A stretch of DNA of 64,000 nucleotides from assembly GCF_003258705.1 (NCBI RefSeq), contig NZ_CP029480.1, positions 2,666,001 to 2,730,000 on the forward strand, given 5' to 3'. The DNA comes from Arcticibacterium luteifluviistationis (GTDB lineage: Bacteria; Bacteroidota; Bacteroidia; Cytophagales; Spirosomataceae). Below, piece by piece: positions 21,601-29,005 of this stretch; within the stretch, counting starts at the first letter, position 1; every line of letters begins with the position of its first letter. The notes below the pieces were generated by a model, which did no database searches, was not told the origin of the DNA, and saw only the letters and a list, made by a program, of their open reading frames with translations. The translations under genes and the position numbers were made by a program.

Positions 21601-23065
21601 AGCTCCTGGTGATGATGAAGAAATTGTTTTACCTACTTCGGATATATTAAAAACTTTTACACGTCTGTTAATGACAGTGCGTGGCATAAACTTTAATTAC
21701 TCCATAGTAGAAACTACCATCTTACCCGGTTTCTTACCTTCGGTAAACTTGATGGGACTTTCTAACATGAACTCTGCTCCAGGCCTTCCTTTTGCTTTAC
21801 TTGGAAGTCAAAACAGAACCATTCACAACACAGCAGGCACCGCAGGATGGCTATCTAAAAGTGCCGTAAGAAATGACCCGTTTACACAAACCCGTCAAAA
21901 GAAATTTGATTTTAGCACTAACCTAGAACCTTTCAAAGGTTTTAGAATGCAAATACGAGGTAACTATAGCAAAGGAGACTCTTACCAAGAAATTTACCGT
22001 CCTAAAGAAGCGGGTGAAGACTTTGAAGCATTAAATCCTTTCAGAAACGGTACTTTCAGCATGTCTTTCTGGTCTTTCAAAACTGGCTTTACCAAAATGA
22101 GTAAAGATCCTGAAGATAATTACAAGTATGACATCTTTGACAAGATGGTGGCCTATCGTGATTCAGTTATCATAAAACTACAAGATTTAAACACCTCCGG
22201 CGAAACAGGTAAATGGGACCAAAATTCACAAGATGTTCTTATACCTGCCTTCTTTGCAGCATACAGCGGTAAAGACATCGACAAGCTTTTTGAAAAGGTT
22301 ACAAAAAAAGGAAGGTCGACATTTAACCCATTCTTACAATTCCCAATGCCCAACTGGCGAATAGATTATACAGGTTTAGAAAAGCTTCCATTATTTAATA
22401 AAGTCTTTAGTAGCATTACGCTAAGTCATAGTTACTCTTCCACTTATAGTGTAGGTAACTTTACCAGTTCCTTATTATATGATAATGAAAACGGTATCAT
22501 TGGATTAGACAACAATGAATATACGCTAGGAAATAGCCTATCACCTTATAATTATTTCTCTCCAGTCTTCATCATGAGCAGCATTACCATGGAAGAGCGT
22601 TTCTCTCCATTAATTGGTATTCAGTTTACCACTAAGGCAAATATTAGCGGAAGGCTAGACTTTAACCGAGAAAGAAGGGCAGCTCTTAACCTAGCAAACG
22701 CACAGGTGGCAGAGTATAATTCTAACGATGTAGTCATGGGTTTTGGCTTTAAGAAAAATAACGTCAAACTTCCGTTCAAAGGGCGAGATGGCAATAATAT
22801 CATACTTACGAATGACCTTAATTTCCGTTTTGATGTAACCATAAGAGATGTAACATCACTTCAAAGAAGACTAGATGGAGACGCGGTTCCTATTCAAGGT
22901 AATTACAACCTTCAAATAAAACCTCAGGTGCAATACCAGTTTAATAAGAAACTGAGCATGGGCTTCTATTTCGAGCGATTTGTTAACAAACCATTTACTT
23001 CACTTTCTTACGAAACCAGAAGAACAGTGGGTGGTTTAAATATGAAGTTCAATCTAGCCGATTGA
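15659..23065 (+). CDS. sprA: Cell surface protein SprA, type IX secretion outer-membrane translocon
   Basis: 2468 residues with an N-terminal signal peptide ending near NSAFSQQ. The enormous length, beta-strand-rich texture with many aromatic-ended strands, and motifs such as NRKIDGNAMIDDFEAARN-like NKKIDGNAMIDDFE (near residue 860) identify SprA (Sov in Porphyromonas), the very large 36-strand barrel that exports folded cargo across the outer membrane. The frame is intact with no stop or frameshift. Its neighbours ruvA and gcvH match the usual Bacteroidota context. It should work with the plug protein encoded at 33.6-34.9 kb and with sorting-domain cargo encoded at 34.9 and 53.1 kb. Confidence 0.96.
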   Translation: MLKNFTFLIKYLFTLLVILALGNSAFSQQINRSPAAADTSIYNTGTKPAFRWKDSYLDRFNFDLPRSPLFNLYPSALETSVIYEPENDKINVDEKLGDDITAKIPTSMTFNEYSSIQNAMVRKSILRDYERLQDGNSNTSGRGLSPLLKKSPLVDKLFGGKVPEFKPNGFISVDLRAGSQFLNNPETPLYLRKRPIFDFDQQISINFNNNANEGENDLQGGQGGFGGNNQGGGLSELKKLTQSSSALENRDPYREKMGILGNFDTKSAFNFENQFKLNFKSDPEDILQSLEAGNVSFPISSQLIPGVENLFGVKAGLRFGKLNVSTVVAQQRSRTESITISGGAQNRPFEIRSDEYDENRHFFLSHYFRDRYEASLKSLPMVTSQVLITRVEVYVTNRTNSVNSNRNLVGVTDLGETDPYNKAAVSPTGVNVASNKANSLNELLSVEDGDFRQIDNTNTALESRNLKKGVDFEILRGAKRLTDREFDFNQQLGYVSLLTPLRNDEILAVSYEYTINGERYQVGELTEDYSIRKEDDVIMMKLLKSSTIRNKLDHPMWDLMMKNVYSLSQGQIAREGFELRIIYKDDVTGMDVPNLQEGENLKDKPLIAVFGLDKLNYNNDQQYDGNFDYVEGITINESRGTIFFPVLEPFGSYLASQFNDATESTLKQKYVFSELYDKTISDAQQVNTKNKFYIAGSVQSESSEIPLPLGASGASVRVYSGGTELQQGTDYIVDSQIGRIRIVNPSILASGRSIRIDYERPDLFQSQIRRLFGLRLDYSVSKSLRLGATMMDLKESTPGFLTRTSIGNEPVNNTLWGFDVNFKKEGNGFTRLLDKLPLIQTKEPSSIILSAEFAQLIPGVNNKKIDGNAMIDDFEAARNINDLTRQPRKWRLGSTPDKFKDLTVPTYGYNYKRAKMSVYTIDQSTFITSGFGGGNGIVPEEITAAAQNNLYERSFVIQDIFPGRSTPVLGQNLPSAILDVSYFPEERGMYNYNPNLTSDGLLQKPEDNFGAVMRGITFDADFDNSNVEYLEFWLLNPFQDAVRDGRKTDGNTNQTGGVLSIQLGDISEDVIPDSRFNFENGIPTFSETASQPDITNWGKAPTIQFLTDAFDNSTADENSLRKQDVGLDGLSNEEERNFEHIKEYLDKVKINVTNQEALNEIINDPSGDDFKFFLDNGYGTDQFIVERFKNYLGMENNSPSINETDVITPSSSAVADKEDLNQDNTISDVESYWNYDIPLANDGLSVGNGYIIDKVSSGNADWYLFRVPLRSDSTKAQAVGGITGFKSVRFMRMVMSEWKEPVVLRFAALQLVSNSYRAYTEDLNNNSFVTIPEPNSNTTGFKVSTVSIEENGCTEDGDCNIKDGQTPYVVPPGFQRDRDFSQQTFRQFNEQSVSLAVEALEPGDKRAIFKNTDLDLNMYKRVQMFVHAENEQNQDNYAGAFMRLGTDSKTNYYEVEIENLKATPIGSTIPEDVWPAINDFDIPIDEFRNLKVRRNSKLGSDPDVALDKPYWEYVTVNSLPTDAGEIIPRTYKITVVGNPDLSNVLVTMLGISNPLDSNKIEQPAKFTVWMNELRANGFDDTKGEAAVLAADIKLADIGTISVSANINTFGFGGVQDRISSRSQETSQGFGIASSLELDKFFPQSWGLSIPLFMNYDIQEVVPYFDPLDPDIVLDNALAQFSEAEAKAYKDLVIDRNVNKGFNLSNVRKTKTDPNAKSHIYDVENFSVSYAQSSISRSNILIDEYLAERKTGALTYQFQPKTTLWEPFKEKESLANPKLAWLKALNFSPIPNLIAFRTDFNRSFTKTAYRSAEQTDSPGEVLPKLDPNYIKYFLTNRYYDLQWDLTKSISMTYNAQMNSIIDEEYGDAQESIWQGIFSSGRAKNYSQGLQLTYKLPLDKFFLLDWINANSRFNTDYQYRANSFDYANNESLADINGDSYGNFIENGRELAIQGRIDLVKLYNKLKYLKFANSPNQPRERFTRAPGDDEEIVLPTSDILKTFTRLLMTVRGINFNYSIVETTILPGFLPSVNLMGLSNMNSAPGLPFALLGSQNRTIHNTAGTAGWLSKSAVRNDPFTQTRQKKFDFSTNLEPFKGFRMQIRGNYSKGDSYQEIYRPKEAGEDFEALNPFRNGTFSMSFWSFKTGFTKMSKDPEDNYKYDIFDKMVAYRDSVIIKLQDLNTSGETGKWDQNSQDVLIPAFFAAYSGKDIDKLFEKVTKKGRSTFNPFLQFPMPNWRIDYTGLEKLPLFNKVFSSITLSHSYSSTYSVGNFTSSLLYDNENGIIGLDNNEYTLGNSLSPYNYFSPVFIMSSITMEERFSPLIGIQFTTKANISGRLDFNRERRAALNLANAQVAEYNSNDVVMGFGFKKNNVKLPFKGRDGNNIILTNDLNFRFDVTIRDVTSLQRRLDGDAVPIQGNYNLQIKPQVQYQFNKKLSMGFYFERFVNKPFTSLSYETRRTVGGLNMKFNLAD

Positions 23066-23155
23066 TAGGCGTAGCAAGACTATTTCATTTGCCTTAAATT
23101 TAGAATAAACCTGTGTTTTTTATGCTAGCCTTCAATAGAAGAGCGGTAATGTATA

Positions 23156-23235
23156 CCACGAGTTCACCCATGGCTACCTATGTTATGCCTCTAAGGGGCA
23201 TGTAATTAAAAAACTTTATCATGTCCCGTAGGGAC
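23156..23235. repeat. REP-like hairpin cluster
   Basis: Three consecutive small palindromes: a degenerate CCACG...CATGG (23156-23173), ATGCCTC-TAA-GGGGCAT (23185-23201, one G-T pair) and GTCCC-GTA-GGGAC (23223-23235). This wording (GGGGCAT and GTCCC...GGGAC boxes in AT-rich linkers) resembles dispersed intergenic repeats common in Bacteroidota genomes and often tied to REP-associated tyrosine transposases. Only one copy is in the window, so dispersal is inferred. Confidence 0.5.
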
Positions 23236-23333
23236 TATACATTGGTAAAAAAAGCTAGACCAACTACAATCCGTTTTGGCGTTTTTTTCCTTTGCAAAAA
23301 ACATGACTAAACACCTCGGCATATGCCCTTCCA

Positions 23334-23358
23334 TTTTGCATCTTATTAAGATGCAAAA
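23334..23358. repeat. 25-base perfect palindrome
   Basis: Arms TTTTGCATCTTA and TAAGATGCAAAA around a single central T. There is no U-tract outside the arms beyond the palindrome itself. It could be a relic transposon end, part of the REP-like unit, or a protein-binding site. Confidence 0.55.
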
Positions 23359-23444
23359 ACCTTTGTCTAGGGAAAACTCACAGGCTCTTAACAAGATTCA
23401 TTTATTCCCTCCCCTATTCCTTAAGATTTAAACTTTAAAACTCT

Positions 23445-23474
23445 TTTGCTCAAAACAGGAATTGACGTAAATTG
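23445..23474 (+). promoter_or_regulatory. Probable promoter of gcvH
   Basis: TTTG (23445-23448), exactly 19 nt, then TAAATTG (23468-23474), a near-match to TAnnTTTG. The start codon is 30 nt further downstream. The spacing fits the Bacteroidota -33/-7 architecture. Confidence 0.5.
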
Positions 23475-23503
23475 CGACACAAAATTTATATCAACAGAAT
23501 TAT

Positions 23504-23887
23504 ATGGAATTCCCATCGGAACTGAAATACACGAAAGACCACGAATGGATTAAAATTGAAGAAGGTAATGTTGCCAAAATTGGTATTACCGAATTTGCCC
23601 AAGGAGAACTTGGTGATATCGTTTTTGTGGAAGTAGAGACTGTTGGTGAAGAACTAGCTGCCGAAGAAGTTTTTGGAACTATTGAAGCTGTAAAAACAGT
23701 TTCTGACTTATTCCTACCCGCTGACGGAAAGATTATTGAATTTAATCAACTTTTGGAAGACGAGCCAGAAAAGATAAACGAAGACCCTTATGAAGATGGT
23801 TGGATTATCAAAATGGAATTAAAAGATGTTTCTGACTTGGACAGTTTACTGGACAGCGAAACATATAAAAAATTAATTGGTCAATAA
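23504..23887 (+). CDS. gcvH: Glycine cleavage system H protein
   Basis: 127 residues. The lipoyl-attachment lysine is Lys64 in GTIEAVKTVSD, with the family opening ELKYTKDHEWI and the ending NEDPYEDGWIIKM. It shuttles the aminomethyl group from the P-protein to the T- and L-proteins during glycine breakdown, and lipoylated H proteins can also donate lipoate to other complexes. No other gcv gene is nearby. It has its own probable promoter and a clear terminator, so it is likely a single-gene transcript. Confidence 0.97.
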   Translation: MEFPSELKYTKDHEWIKIEEGNVAKIGITEFAQGELGDIVFVEVETVGEELAAEEVFGTIEAVKTVSDLFLPADGKIIEFNQLLEDEPEKINEDPYEDGWIIKMELKDVSDLDSLLDSETYKKLIGQ

Positions 23888-23894
23888 ATCATTT

Positions 23895-23916
23895 AGCCCT
23901 TCAGGGCTTTTTTTTT
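23895..23916 (+). terminator. Terminator of gcvH
   Basis: AGCCC-TTCA-GGGCT followed by an unbroken run of eight T. It ends only 9 nt before the next start codon, so the following gene depends on read-through or on a promoter overlapping this hairpin. Confidence 0.88.
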
Positions 23917-23924
23917 GAAGTGGT

Positions 23925-25196
23925 ATGAAGGTTTTAATTAAAAAAGCCAAAGTAATAGCTCCAAATTCTGCTTATCACCAAAAGGTGGTTGATATTCTTA
24001 TTGACAAAGGTGTGATTAAGGAAATTGGCGATATTAGCAGCACTGTTAGTAAAACTATTGATGCCAAAGGCTTATATGTTTCTACAGGTTTTATGGATAT
24101 GCGGGCTTTCAGTATGGAGCCTGGTTTTGAATCCATGGAAAGTCTGGAGAGTCTTGCAGCGGCCGCGGCCAAAGGTGGTTTTACAGAGGTGGCCATAATG
24201 CCAAACACCAAACCTATCATTCAAAGCAAGGAGTCTGTCAAATATTTCCAGCATTTTTCTCAAGGAAGTCTGACCAGTTTACTGCCAACAGCCGCAGTAA
24301 CAAAAGACACAGCAGGAGAAGATTTTACTGAGATGTGGGACTTATTAGCGGCAGGTGTAACAGCATTTACAGATGGCTCTAAGCCACTTTGGAACTCCGA
24401 CATTCTTTACAAAACGCTGCAATACCTGTATCCAAAGAAAGCTCTATTAATGAACAGAGCTGAAGAGCCTACTTTAGCAGCTTTTGGTCAAATGCATGAG
24501 GGAATCACCAGTACCATGATGGGTACAAAAGGAATTCCGTCTGAAGCTGAAGAACTCATGGTGATGAGAGATTTAAAGCTCTTAGAATATGCTAATTTAG
24601 AGCATGACAATTCACTGCTTCATTTTTCTTGTATATCTACAGCTGCAGCGGTAAGACTAATCAGAAGAGCCAAACAAAAAGGCCTAGCAGTTAGCTGCGA
24701 TATAGCGGCACATCAACTGGCTTTTATAGATGAAGACTTGGCTGGATTTGATACCAATTTAAAAGTCAACCCACCTTTCAGGTCAAAGAAAGATATTAAA
24801 GCACTTCAAAAAGGTTTGGCAGACGGCACGATTGATGCCATAGTTTCTGACCATCATCCTCTTGATGAAGAACATAAAAACATGGAGTTTGATTTAGCAG
24901 ACTTTGGTGTAATAGGCCTGCAGACCGCTTTTGCAGCCGCTCTTACTCACTCCGAACAAAACTTAGAAACCATCATAGCCTGCTTTACAGAAAACCCAAG
25001 AAAACTGCTCAACAAAACGCAGCCTAAAATAGAGGAAGGAGAATTAGCGAATTTGACAGTTTTTAATCCTGAAGAAAAAATAAACTTTGAGTTGAAAGAC
25101 ATTATTTCAAAATCAAAGAACTCGCCTTTTATTGGCAAAGAGCTTAAAGGGAAAATATACGCTACCTTCCATAAAGGCTTCTCAGAAATCTTTTAA
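23925..25196 (+). CDS. Dihydroorotase-like amidohydrolase lacking the HxH metal motif
   Basis: 423 residues with clear similarity to class I dihydroorotases (KVLIKKAKVIAPNS, AAAKGGFTEVAIMPNTKP, DGTIDAIVSDHHPLDEEHK). The usual DxHxH metal motif is D58-M-R-A-F62, so both histidines are gone, and the later H-x-E-D region reads NRAEEP with Asn in place of His. His233 and Asp309, equivalent to the remaining conserved residues, are kept. It may be an inactive PyrC paralogue, perhaps a partner of aspartate carbamoyltransferase as pseudo-dihydroorotases are in other bacteria, or a metal-independent enzyme. Annotation as active PyrC would be unsafe. It heads a run with two DUF4199 genes, gldF and phzF. 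Confidence 0.85.
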   Translation: MKVLIKKAKVIAPNSAYHQKVVDILIDKGVIKEIGDISSTVSKTIDAKGLYVSTGFMDMRAFSMEPGFESMESLESLAAAAAKGGFTEVAIMPNTKPIIQSKESVKYFQHFSQGSLTSLLPTAAVTKDTAGEDFTEMWDLLAAGVTAFTDGSKPLWNSDILYKTLQYLYPKKALLMNRAEEPTLAAFGQMHEGITSTMMGTKGIPSEAEELMVMRDLKLLEYANLEHDNSLLHFSCISTAAAVRLIRRAKQKGLAVSCDIAAHQLAFIDEDLAGFDTNLKVNPPFRSKKDIKALQKGLADGTIDAIVSDHHPLDEEHKNMEFDLADFGVIGLQTAFAAALTHSEQNLETIIACFTENPRKLLNKTQPKIEEGELANLTVFNPEEKINFELKDIISKSKNSPFIGKELKGKIYATFHKGFSEIF

Positions 25197-25207
25197 CACT
25201 AAAGCAC

Positions 25208-25726
25208 TTGAATAAAAAAGTATACCTATTCAGTCTAATTTTCGGCCTAGCTGCCGGAATATTATGCTTCCTATTTTTCTTAATGCTTTATGCTGGAGAG
25301 GTAAATCCTCTTCAAAACAGAAGGCCTGATATTGTGATTAATATCTTAATAATTTTCTTAGCTACTTGGTTTTACAAAAGTAGAAATGGAGGTTTCATCC
25401 ACTTTTATGAGGGTTTTACCATAGGTTTTTTAACAAATATAATTGCAGCACTTACTACAGGTTTGGCTATTTATTTTTTCATAAAATGGATAGACCCTAC
25501 TCCTTTTGAAAGTTGGATTACAGGTGGAAAGGAATTTTTAATTGAGCGGAAAGAAGAGCTAAGCAAATTTTTGAACGAAGAAAGTTATAAATTGCAATTA
25601 GAATCATTTGATAAAGCTAAACCTTATCAAGTTATTCTAGACGACTTGATGTTCAAACAGTTTGCTATAGTAGCTATCATGCTTATATCTATGGCACTAA
25701 GAAAACAACGAGACGCCGTTTCTTAA
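25208..25726 (+). CDS. DUF4199 family membrane protein
   Basis: 172 residues, four hydrophobic segments (about 5-28, 38-52, 72-95 and 150-165) with a charged loop (RKEELSKFLNEES) before the last. The layout and the FYEGFTIGFLTN region match DUF4199, a Bacteroidota family of unknown function. The start is probably TTG at 25208: no ATG occurs between the upstream gene stop and the first membrane segment. A paralogue follows directly, and the pair lies between the dihydroorotase-like gene and gldF. Confidence 0.8.
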   Translation: MNKKVYLFSLIFGLAAGILCFLFFLMLYAGEVNPLQNRRPDIVINILIIFLATWFYKSRNGGFIHFYEGFTIGFLTNIIAALTTGLAIYFFIKWIDPTPFESWITGGKEFLIERKEELSKFLNEESYKLQLESFDKAKPYQVILDDLMFKQFAIVAIMLISMALRKQRDAVS

Positions 25727-25748
25727 ACCCTTTAAAACCTTTTTAGAC

Positions 25749-26261
25749 ATGGAACAACAACCTTCTTCTGCGAGAATTGCCCTTAAATGGGGAGTAATTT
25801 GTGCTCTAGCCACCATTATATTAAGCACTATCATTAATGTTACAGGAATGTGGAAAAGCACTGGTGCTTCTTTTCTTTCCATAATTCCTTTAGTTGCTTT
25901 CTTGGTATTAGCCATGAAAGAATACCGCGAAGCCAATGGTGAATTTATGACTTATGGCGAAGGACTTAGCGTAGGAATGCTAACCGGAGCTATTTCTGCC
26001 CTTATTAGTTCTTTGTGGGGTATGCTTTATACCACCATCATTGACCCAACGTTCTTAGGTCAAGTAAGAGACTTTCAAATAGAAAAAATGGAAGAGTCGG
26101 GCTTAGATGAAGCTCAGATAGACCAAGCCCTTCAAATGACTGAAAAGTTTACTGGCGGTGGTATGATGTTTATCATGGGCGTTTTGGGCTCTATCTTTTT
26201 TGCGTTTATTGTATCGTTAGTAGTAGCGGCCATCATGAAAAAAAACAAACCAGTTTTTTAA
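25749..26261 (+). CDS. DUF4199 family membrane protein, second copy
   Basis: 170 residues, four membrane segments, with GEFMTYGEGLSVGMLTGAISAL aligning with the same region of the preceding gene, then a charged stretch (IEKMEESGLDEAQIDQAL) and a final membrane helix ending in lysines. Function unknown. The spacing of 22 nt upstream and 3 nt to gldF suggests cotranscription. The two copies have diverged strongly, so the duplication is old. Confidence 0.85.
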   Translation: MEQQPSSARIALKWGVICALATIILSTIINVTGMWKSTGASFLSIIPLVAFLVLAMKEYREANGEFMTYGEGLSVGMLTGAISALISSLWGMLYTTIIDPTFLGQVRDFQIEKMEESGLDEAQIDQALQMTEKFTGGGMMFIMGVLGSIFFAFIVSLVVAAIMKKNKPVF

Positions 26262-26264
26262 TTT

Positions 26265-26984
26265 ATGTTTTCAATCTTCAAAAAAGAGCTCAATGGCTAT
26301 CTAAATTCGCTTATAGCGTACATAGTCATTGTGCTTTTTTTAATTTTCACAGGGCTAATTCTTTGGGTATTTCCCGATTCCAATATTTTGGATTACGGTT
26401 ATGCTGAAATGGGTTCTTTCTTTAATCTTACACCCTATATTTTAGCCATATTAGTACCAGCCATTACCATGCGTACCTTCTCTGAAGAGTACAAAACAGG
26501 TACTATAGAATTTCTAATGACCAAGCCTTTGAGCAGACTAGATATAGTACTAGGAAAGTTTTTGGCCGCTTGGGTATTAATCATTCTTGCCATTTTACCT
26601 ACCCTCGTTTATTATTTCTCAATCTCTAATTTGGGCAGCCCACTGGGCAATATTGACACAGGTGCCGTTATGGGTTCTTATTTCGGTTTGATACTACTAG
26701 CGGGAGTTTTTACAGCCATTGGACTAGCTATTTCCTCATTTACAGAAAACCAAGTAATAGCTTTTATCATTGGTGCGTTTCTTTGCTATTTTTTATATGA
26801 TGGCATTCATCAATTATCTCAATTATTGAGAGGCACCACCCAATACTTTGTTGACTTCATTAGCCTACAGTTTCACTATGCCTCACTGGGTAGAGGCGTT
26901 ATTGACTCTAGAAATGTGATATACTTATGCTCGTTAGGTGCTTTAATGATTTTCATTACCGCTTTTAACCTCAGAAGGAAATGA
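26265..26984 (+). CDS. gldF: ABC transporter permease, GldF-type
   Basis: 239 residues with six hydrophobic segments. MFSIFKKELNGYLNSLIAYIVI, ILVPAITMRTFSEEYKTGTIEFLMTKPLS and GKFLAAW match the gliding-motility ABC permease GldF (ABC-2 family). In gliding Bacteroidota GldF pairs with GldG and the ATPase GldA. Here the gene that follows is phzF, overlapping by 4 nt, and no gldG is in the window. It could therefore be GldF with its partner elsewhere, or a related ABC-2 permease; gliding cannot be inferred from it alone. Confidence 0.85.
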   Translation: MFSIFKKELNGYLNSLIAYIVIVLFLIFTGLILWVFPDSNILDYGYAEMGSFFNLTPYILAILVPAITMRTFSEEYKTGTIEFLMTKPLSRLDIVLGKFLAAWVLIILAILPTLVYYFSISNLGSPLGNIDTGAVMGSYFGLILLAGVFTAIGLAISSFTENQVIAFIIGAFLCYFLYDGIHQLSQLLRGTTQYFVDFISLQFHYASLGRGVIDSRNVIYLCSLGALMIFITAFNLRRK

Positions 26985-27763
26985 CTTTGGACATCTACCA
27001 GGTTGATGCTTTTAGTGCTAAACTTTTTGGTGGAAATCCAGCAGCTATAATCCCACTTGAAGCTTGGCTTTCTGATGATATTATGCAACAGATAGCCCAA
27101 GAAAATAACCTTTCTGAAACAGCTTACTTTGTGAAAGAAGGTGAACACTTTCATATCAGATGGTTTACACCAGCAGTGGAAGTGGCACTATGCGGGCATG
27201 CTACTTTAGCAACTGCTCATGTTATTTATGAGCACCTTGGTTTTAAAGAAGACCAAATAAAATTCATGTCAAAAAGTGGAGAGCTAGTCGTGAAAAAGAG
27301 AGATGGGCTTTTAGAAATGAACTTCCCGGCCACATCACTTTCTAAAACAGAAATACCAGCGGGTTTCTTAGACCAATTTAATATTAAACCTAGTGAAACA
27401 CTTAAGGCAGGAGAAGATTTCTTCCTTATTTTTGATTCAGAAGAGCAAATCAAAGCCTTAGTCCCTAACTTCTCTGCGTTAAAGAAAATTAAGTCAAGAG
27501 GTATTATTTGCACCGCACCTGGTACTAAAGCCGACTTTGTAAGTAGATTTTTTGCTCCGGCGGCAGGCATTGATGAAGACCCCGTAACAGGTTCCGCTCA
27601 TACTTCCCTTATACCCTATTGGGCTAAAAAACTAGCTAAGAACAGTTTATATGCAGAGCAAATTTCAAAAAGAAAGGGAGAGCTGCATTGTCAATTAATT
27701 GGCGATAGAGTTTTAATTGCTGGAGAGGCTATCTCATACCTTCAGGGCAAAATAAACATCTAA
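26981..27763 (+). CDS. PhzF-family isomerase/epimerase
   Basis: 260 residues. The PhzF signature is complete: YQVDAFSAKLFGGNPAAI, the catalytic Glu46 in NNLSETAYF, RWFTPAVEVALCGHATLA and DEDPVTGSAHTSLIPYW. The fold resembles diaminopimelate epimerase, and family members isomerise small acids; only some make phenazines. No other phenazine genes are here, so that pathway is not implied. Start ATGA overlaps the gldF stop, indicating translational coupling. Confidence 0.92.
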   Translation: MTLDIYQVDAFSAKLFGGNPAAIIPLEAWLSDDIMQQIAQENNLSETAYFVKEGEHFHIRWFTPAVEVALCGHATLATAHVIYEHLGFKEDQIKFMSKSGELVVKKRDGLLEMNFPATSLSKTEIPAGFLDQFNIKPSETLKAGEDFFLIFDSEEQIKALVPNFSALKKIKSRGIICTAPGTKADFVSRFFAPAAGIDEDPVTGSAHTSLIPYWAKKLAKNSLYAEQISKRKGELHCQLIGDRVLIAGEAISYLQGKINI

Positions 27764-27815
27764 TTCATTTCTTCAAACTTTATTCTTCATTTTTGGATTA
27801 AATATAGCCTTTTCC

Positions 27816-27847
27816 TTGACAACGGCTATTCCGATATCGTACCTTTG
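27816..27847 (+). promoter_or_regulatory. Promoter of queA
   Basis: TTGAC at 27816-27820, then 19 nt, then TACCTTTG at 27840-27847, a perfect -7 element. This is one of the best promoter matches in the window and predicts a leader of roughly 50-75 nt, depending on which queA start is used. Confidence 0.7.
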
Positions 27848-27906
27848 CACGCTGATTATTAAAACAGTAGTACCTCTGGCAATCCAGATTAAACTTATAT
27901 ATAAGA

Positions 27907-28983
27907 ATGACTATGTCCAATGTAACGCGAATGAAACTTTCGCAATTCAAATTTGATCTTCCTCAAAACCTTATTGCGATGCATCCTGGCGAAGAAAGAG
28001 ATGGAGCAAAAATGATGGTAGTTCATAGGGACAGTGGTAAAATAGAGCACAAAATGTTCAAGGACATTGTTGACTATTTTGGCGAAGGAGATGTCATGGT
28101 TACAAATAACACCAAGGTTTTCCCTGCTAGATTATATGGTTCTAAAGAAAAAACTGGAGCTAAAATTGAAGTTTTCCTTCTTCGTGAGCTAAACAGAGAA
28201 ATGAGACTTTGGGACGTTTTAGTAGATCCTGCAAGAAAAATAAGAGTTGGTAATAAACTTTATTTTGGGGAGAGTGATTTAGTAGCCGAGGTTATTGATA
28301 ACACTACATCAAGAGGCCGTACCATTCGCTTCTTATTTGATGGCGACCATGAAGAAATGATGCAAACCATACATGAATTGGGCGAAACGCCAATTCCTAA
28401 AGAGGTTATAGACAGAGACGTTACAGAACTAGATAGAGAGCGTTTCCAAACTATATTTGCAGAAGAGGAAGGGGCAATATCTGCTCCTACTGCTGGTATG
28501 CACTTTACCAAAAATGTAATGCGTAGAATGGAAATTGAAGGTGTTACCTTCACTCCTATTACACTACACATTGGTATTGGAACATTTAGAGGTGTTGATG
28601 TTGAAGATTTAACAAAACACAAAACTGATTCTGAGAATTTCGCTATTCCACAAAAGACTTGTGATATAGTGAACGAAGCTTTAGATAACAACAAGAGAAT
28701 ATGTGCTATTGGAAGTACCGCTCTTAAGAGTTTAGAGTCTTCGGTGTCGGCTAAAGACAGGTTAAACCCAGTAGATAACGGCTGGACTGATAAATTTATC
28801 TTCCCTCCGTTTGATTTCAAAATAGGAAATGCAGTACTGACAAACTTCCACTTACCTCAGTCTATTGTTCTTATGTCTGCCTGTGCGTTTGGTGGCTATG
28901 ACTTAATTACTAGGGCTTACCAAGAAGCTATAAAAGAAGAATACAAATTCTTTACTTATGGTGATGTAATGTTGATTCTTTAA
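27907..28983 (+). CDS. queA: tRNA preQ1(34) S-adenosylmethionine ribosyltransferase-isomerase
   Basis: 358 residues as listed. [29 protein letters not shown], the E-V-F-LLR block, [10 protein letters not shown] and [10 protein letters not shown] are all QueA signatures. It moves the ribosyl part of SAM onto preQ1 in tRNA to form epoxyqueuosine. Three in-frame ATGs (27907, 27913, 27931) compete; QueA proteins normally begin at or just before MKLSQF, so 27931 is a serious alternative. It has its own promoter and terminator. Confidence 0.96.
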   Translation: MTMSNVTRMKLSQFKFDLPQNLIAMHPGEERDGAKMMVVHRDSGKIEHKMFKDIVDYFGEGDVMVTNNTKVFPARLYGSKEKTGAKIEVFLLRELNREMRLWDVLVDPARKIRVGNKLYFGESDLVAEVIDNTTSRGRTIRFLFDGDHEEMMQTIHELGETPIPKEVIDRDVTELDRERFQTIFAEEEGAISAPTAGMHFTKNVMRRMEIEGVTFTPITLHIGIGTFRGVDVEDLTKHKTDSENFAIPQKTCDIVNEALDNNKRICAIGSTALKSLESSVSAKDRLNPVDNGWTDKFIFPPFDFKIGNAVLTNFHLPQSIVLMSACAFGGYDLITRAYQEAIKEEYKFFTYGDVMLIL

Positions 28984-29005
28984 GAAGATTTTCTTTTTAT
29001 ATTTG

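Larger units (their letters stand above)
23066..23503. other. 438-base gene-free gap between sprA and gcvH
   Basis: No credible gene on either strand. It holds a cluster of short hairpins resembling Bacteroidota REP-type repeats (23156-23235), a long near-perfect palindrome (23334-23358), the 10-bp palindrome GGCATATGCC (23318-23327) and a probable gcvH promoter near its right end. Confidence 0.7.

Noticed and set aside
26981-27763. Phenazine biosynthesis cluster
   Set aside because: Only a PhzF-family gene is present; this family is widespread and none of the other phz genes is nearby.
28260-28820. 186-residue open frame antisense to queA
   Set aside because: Low-complexity Ser/Ile-rich translation in the mirror frame of a conserved gene; no start signals or family resemblance.
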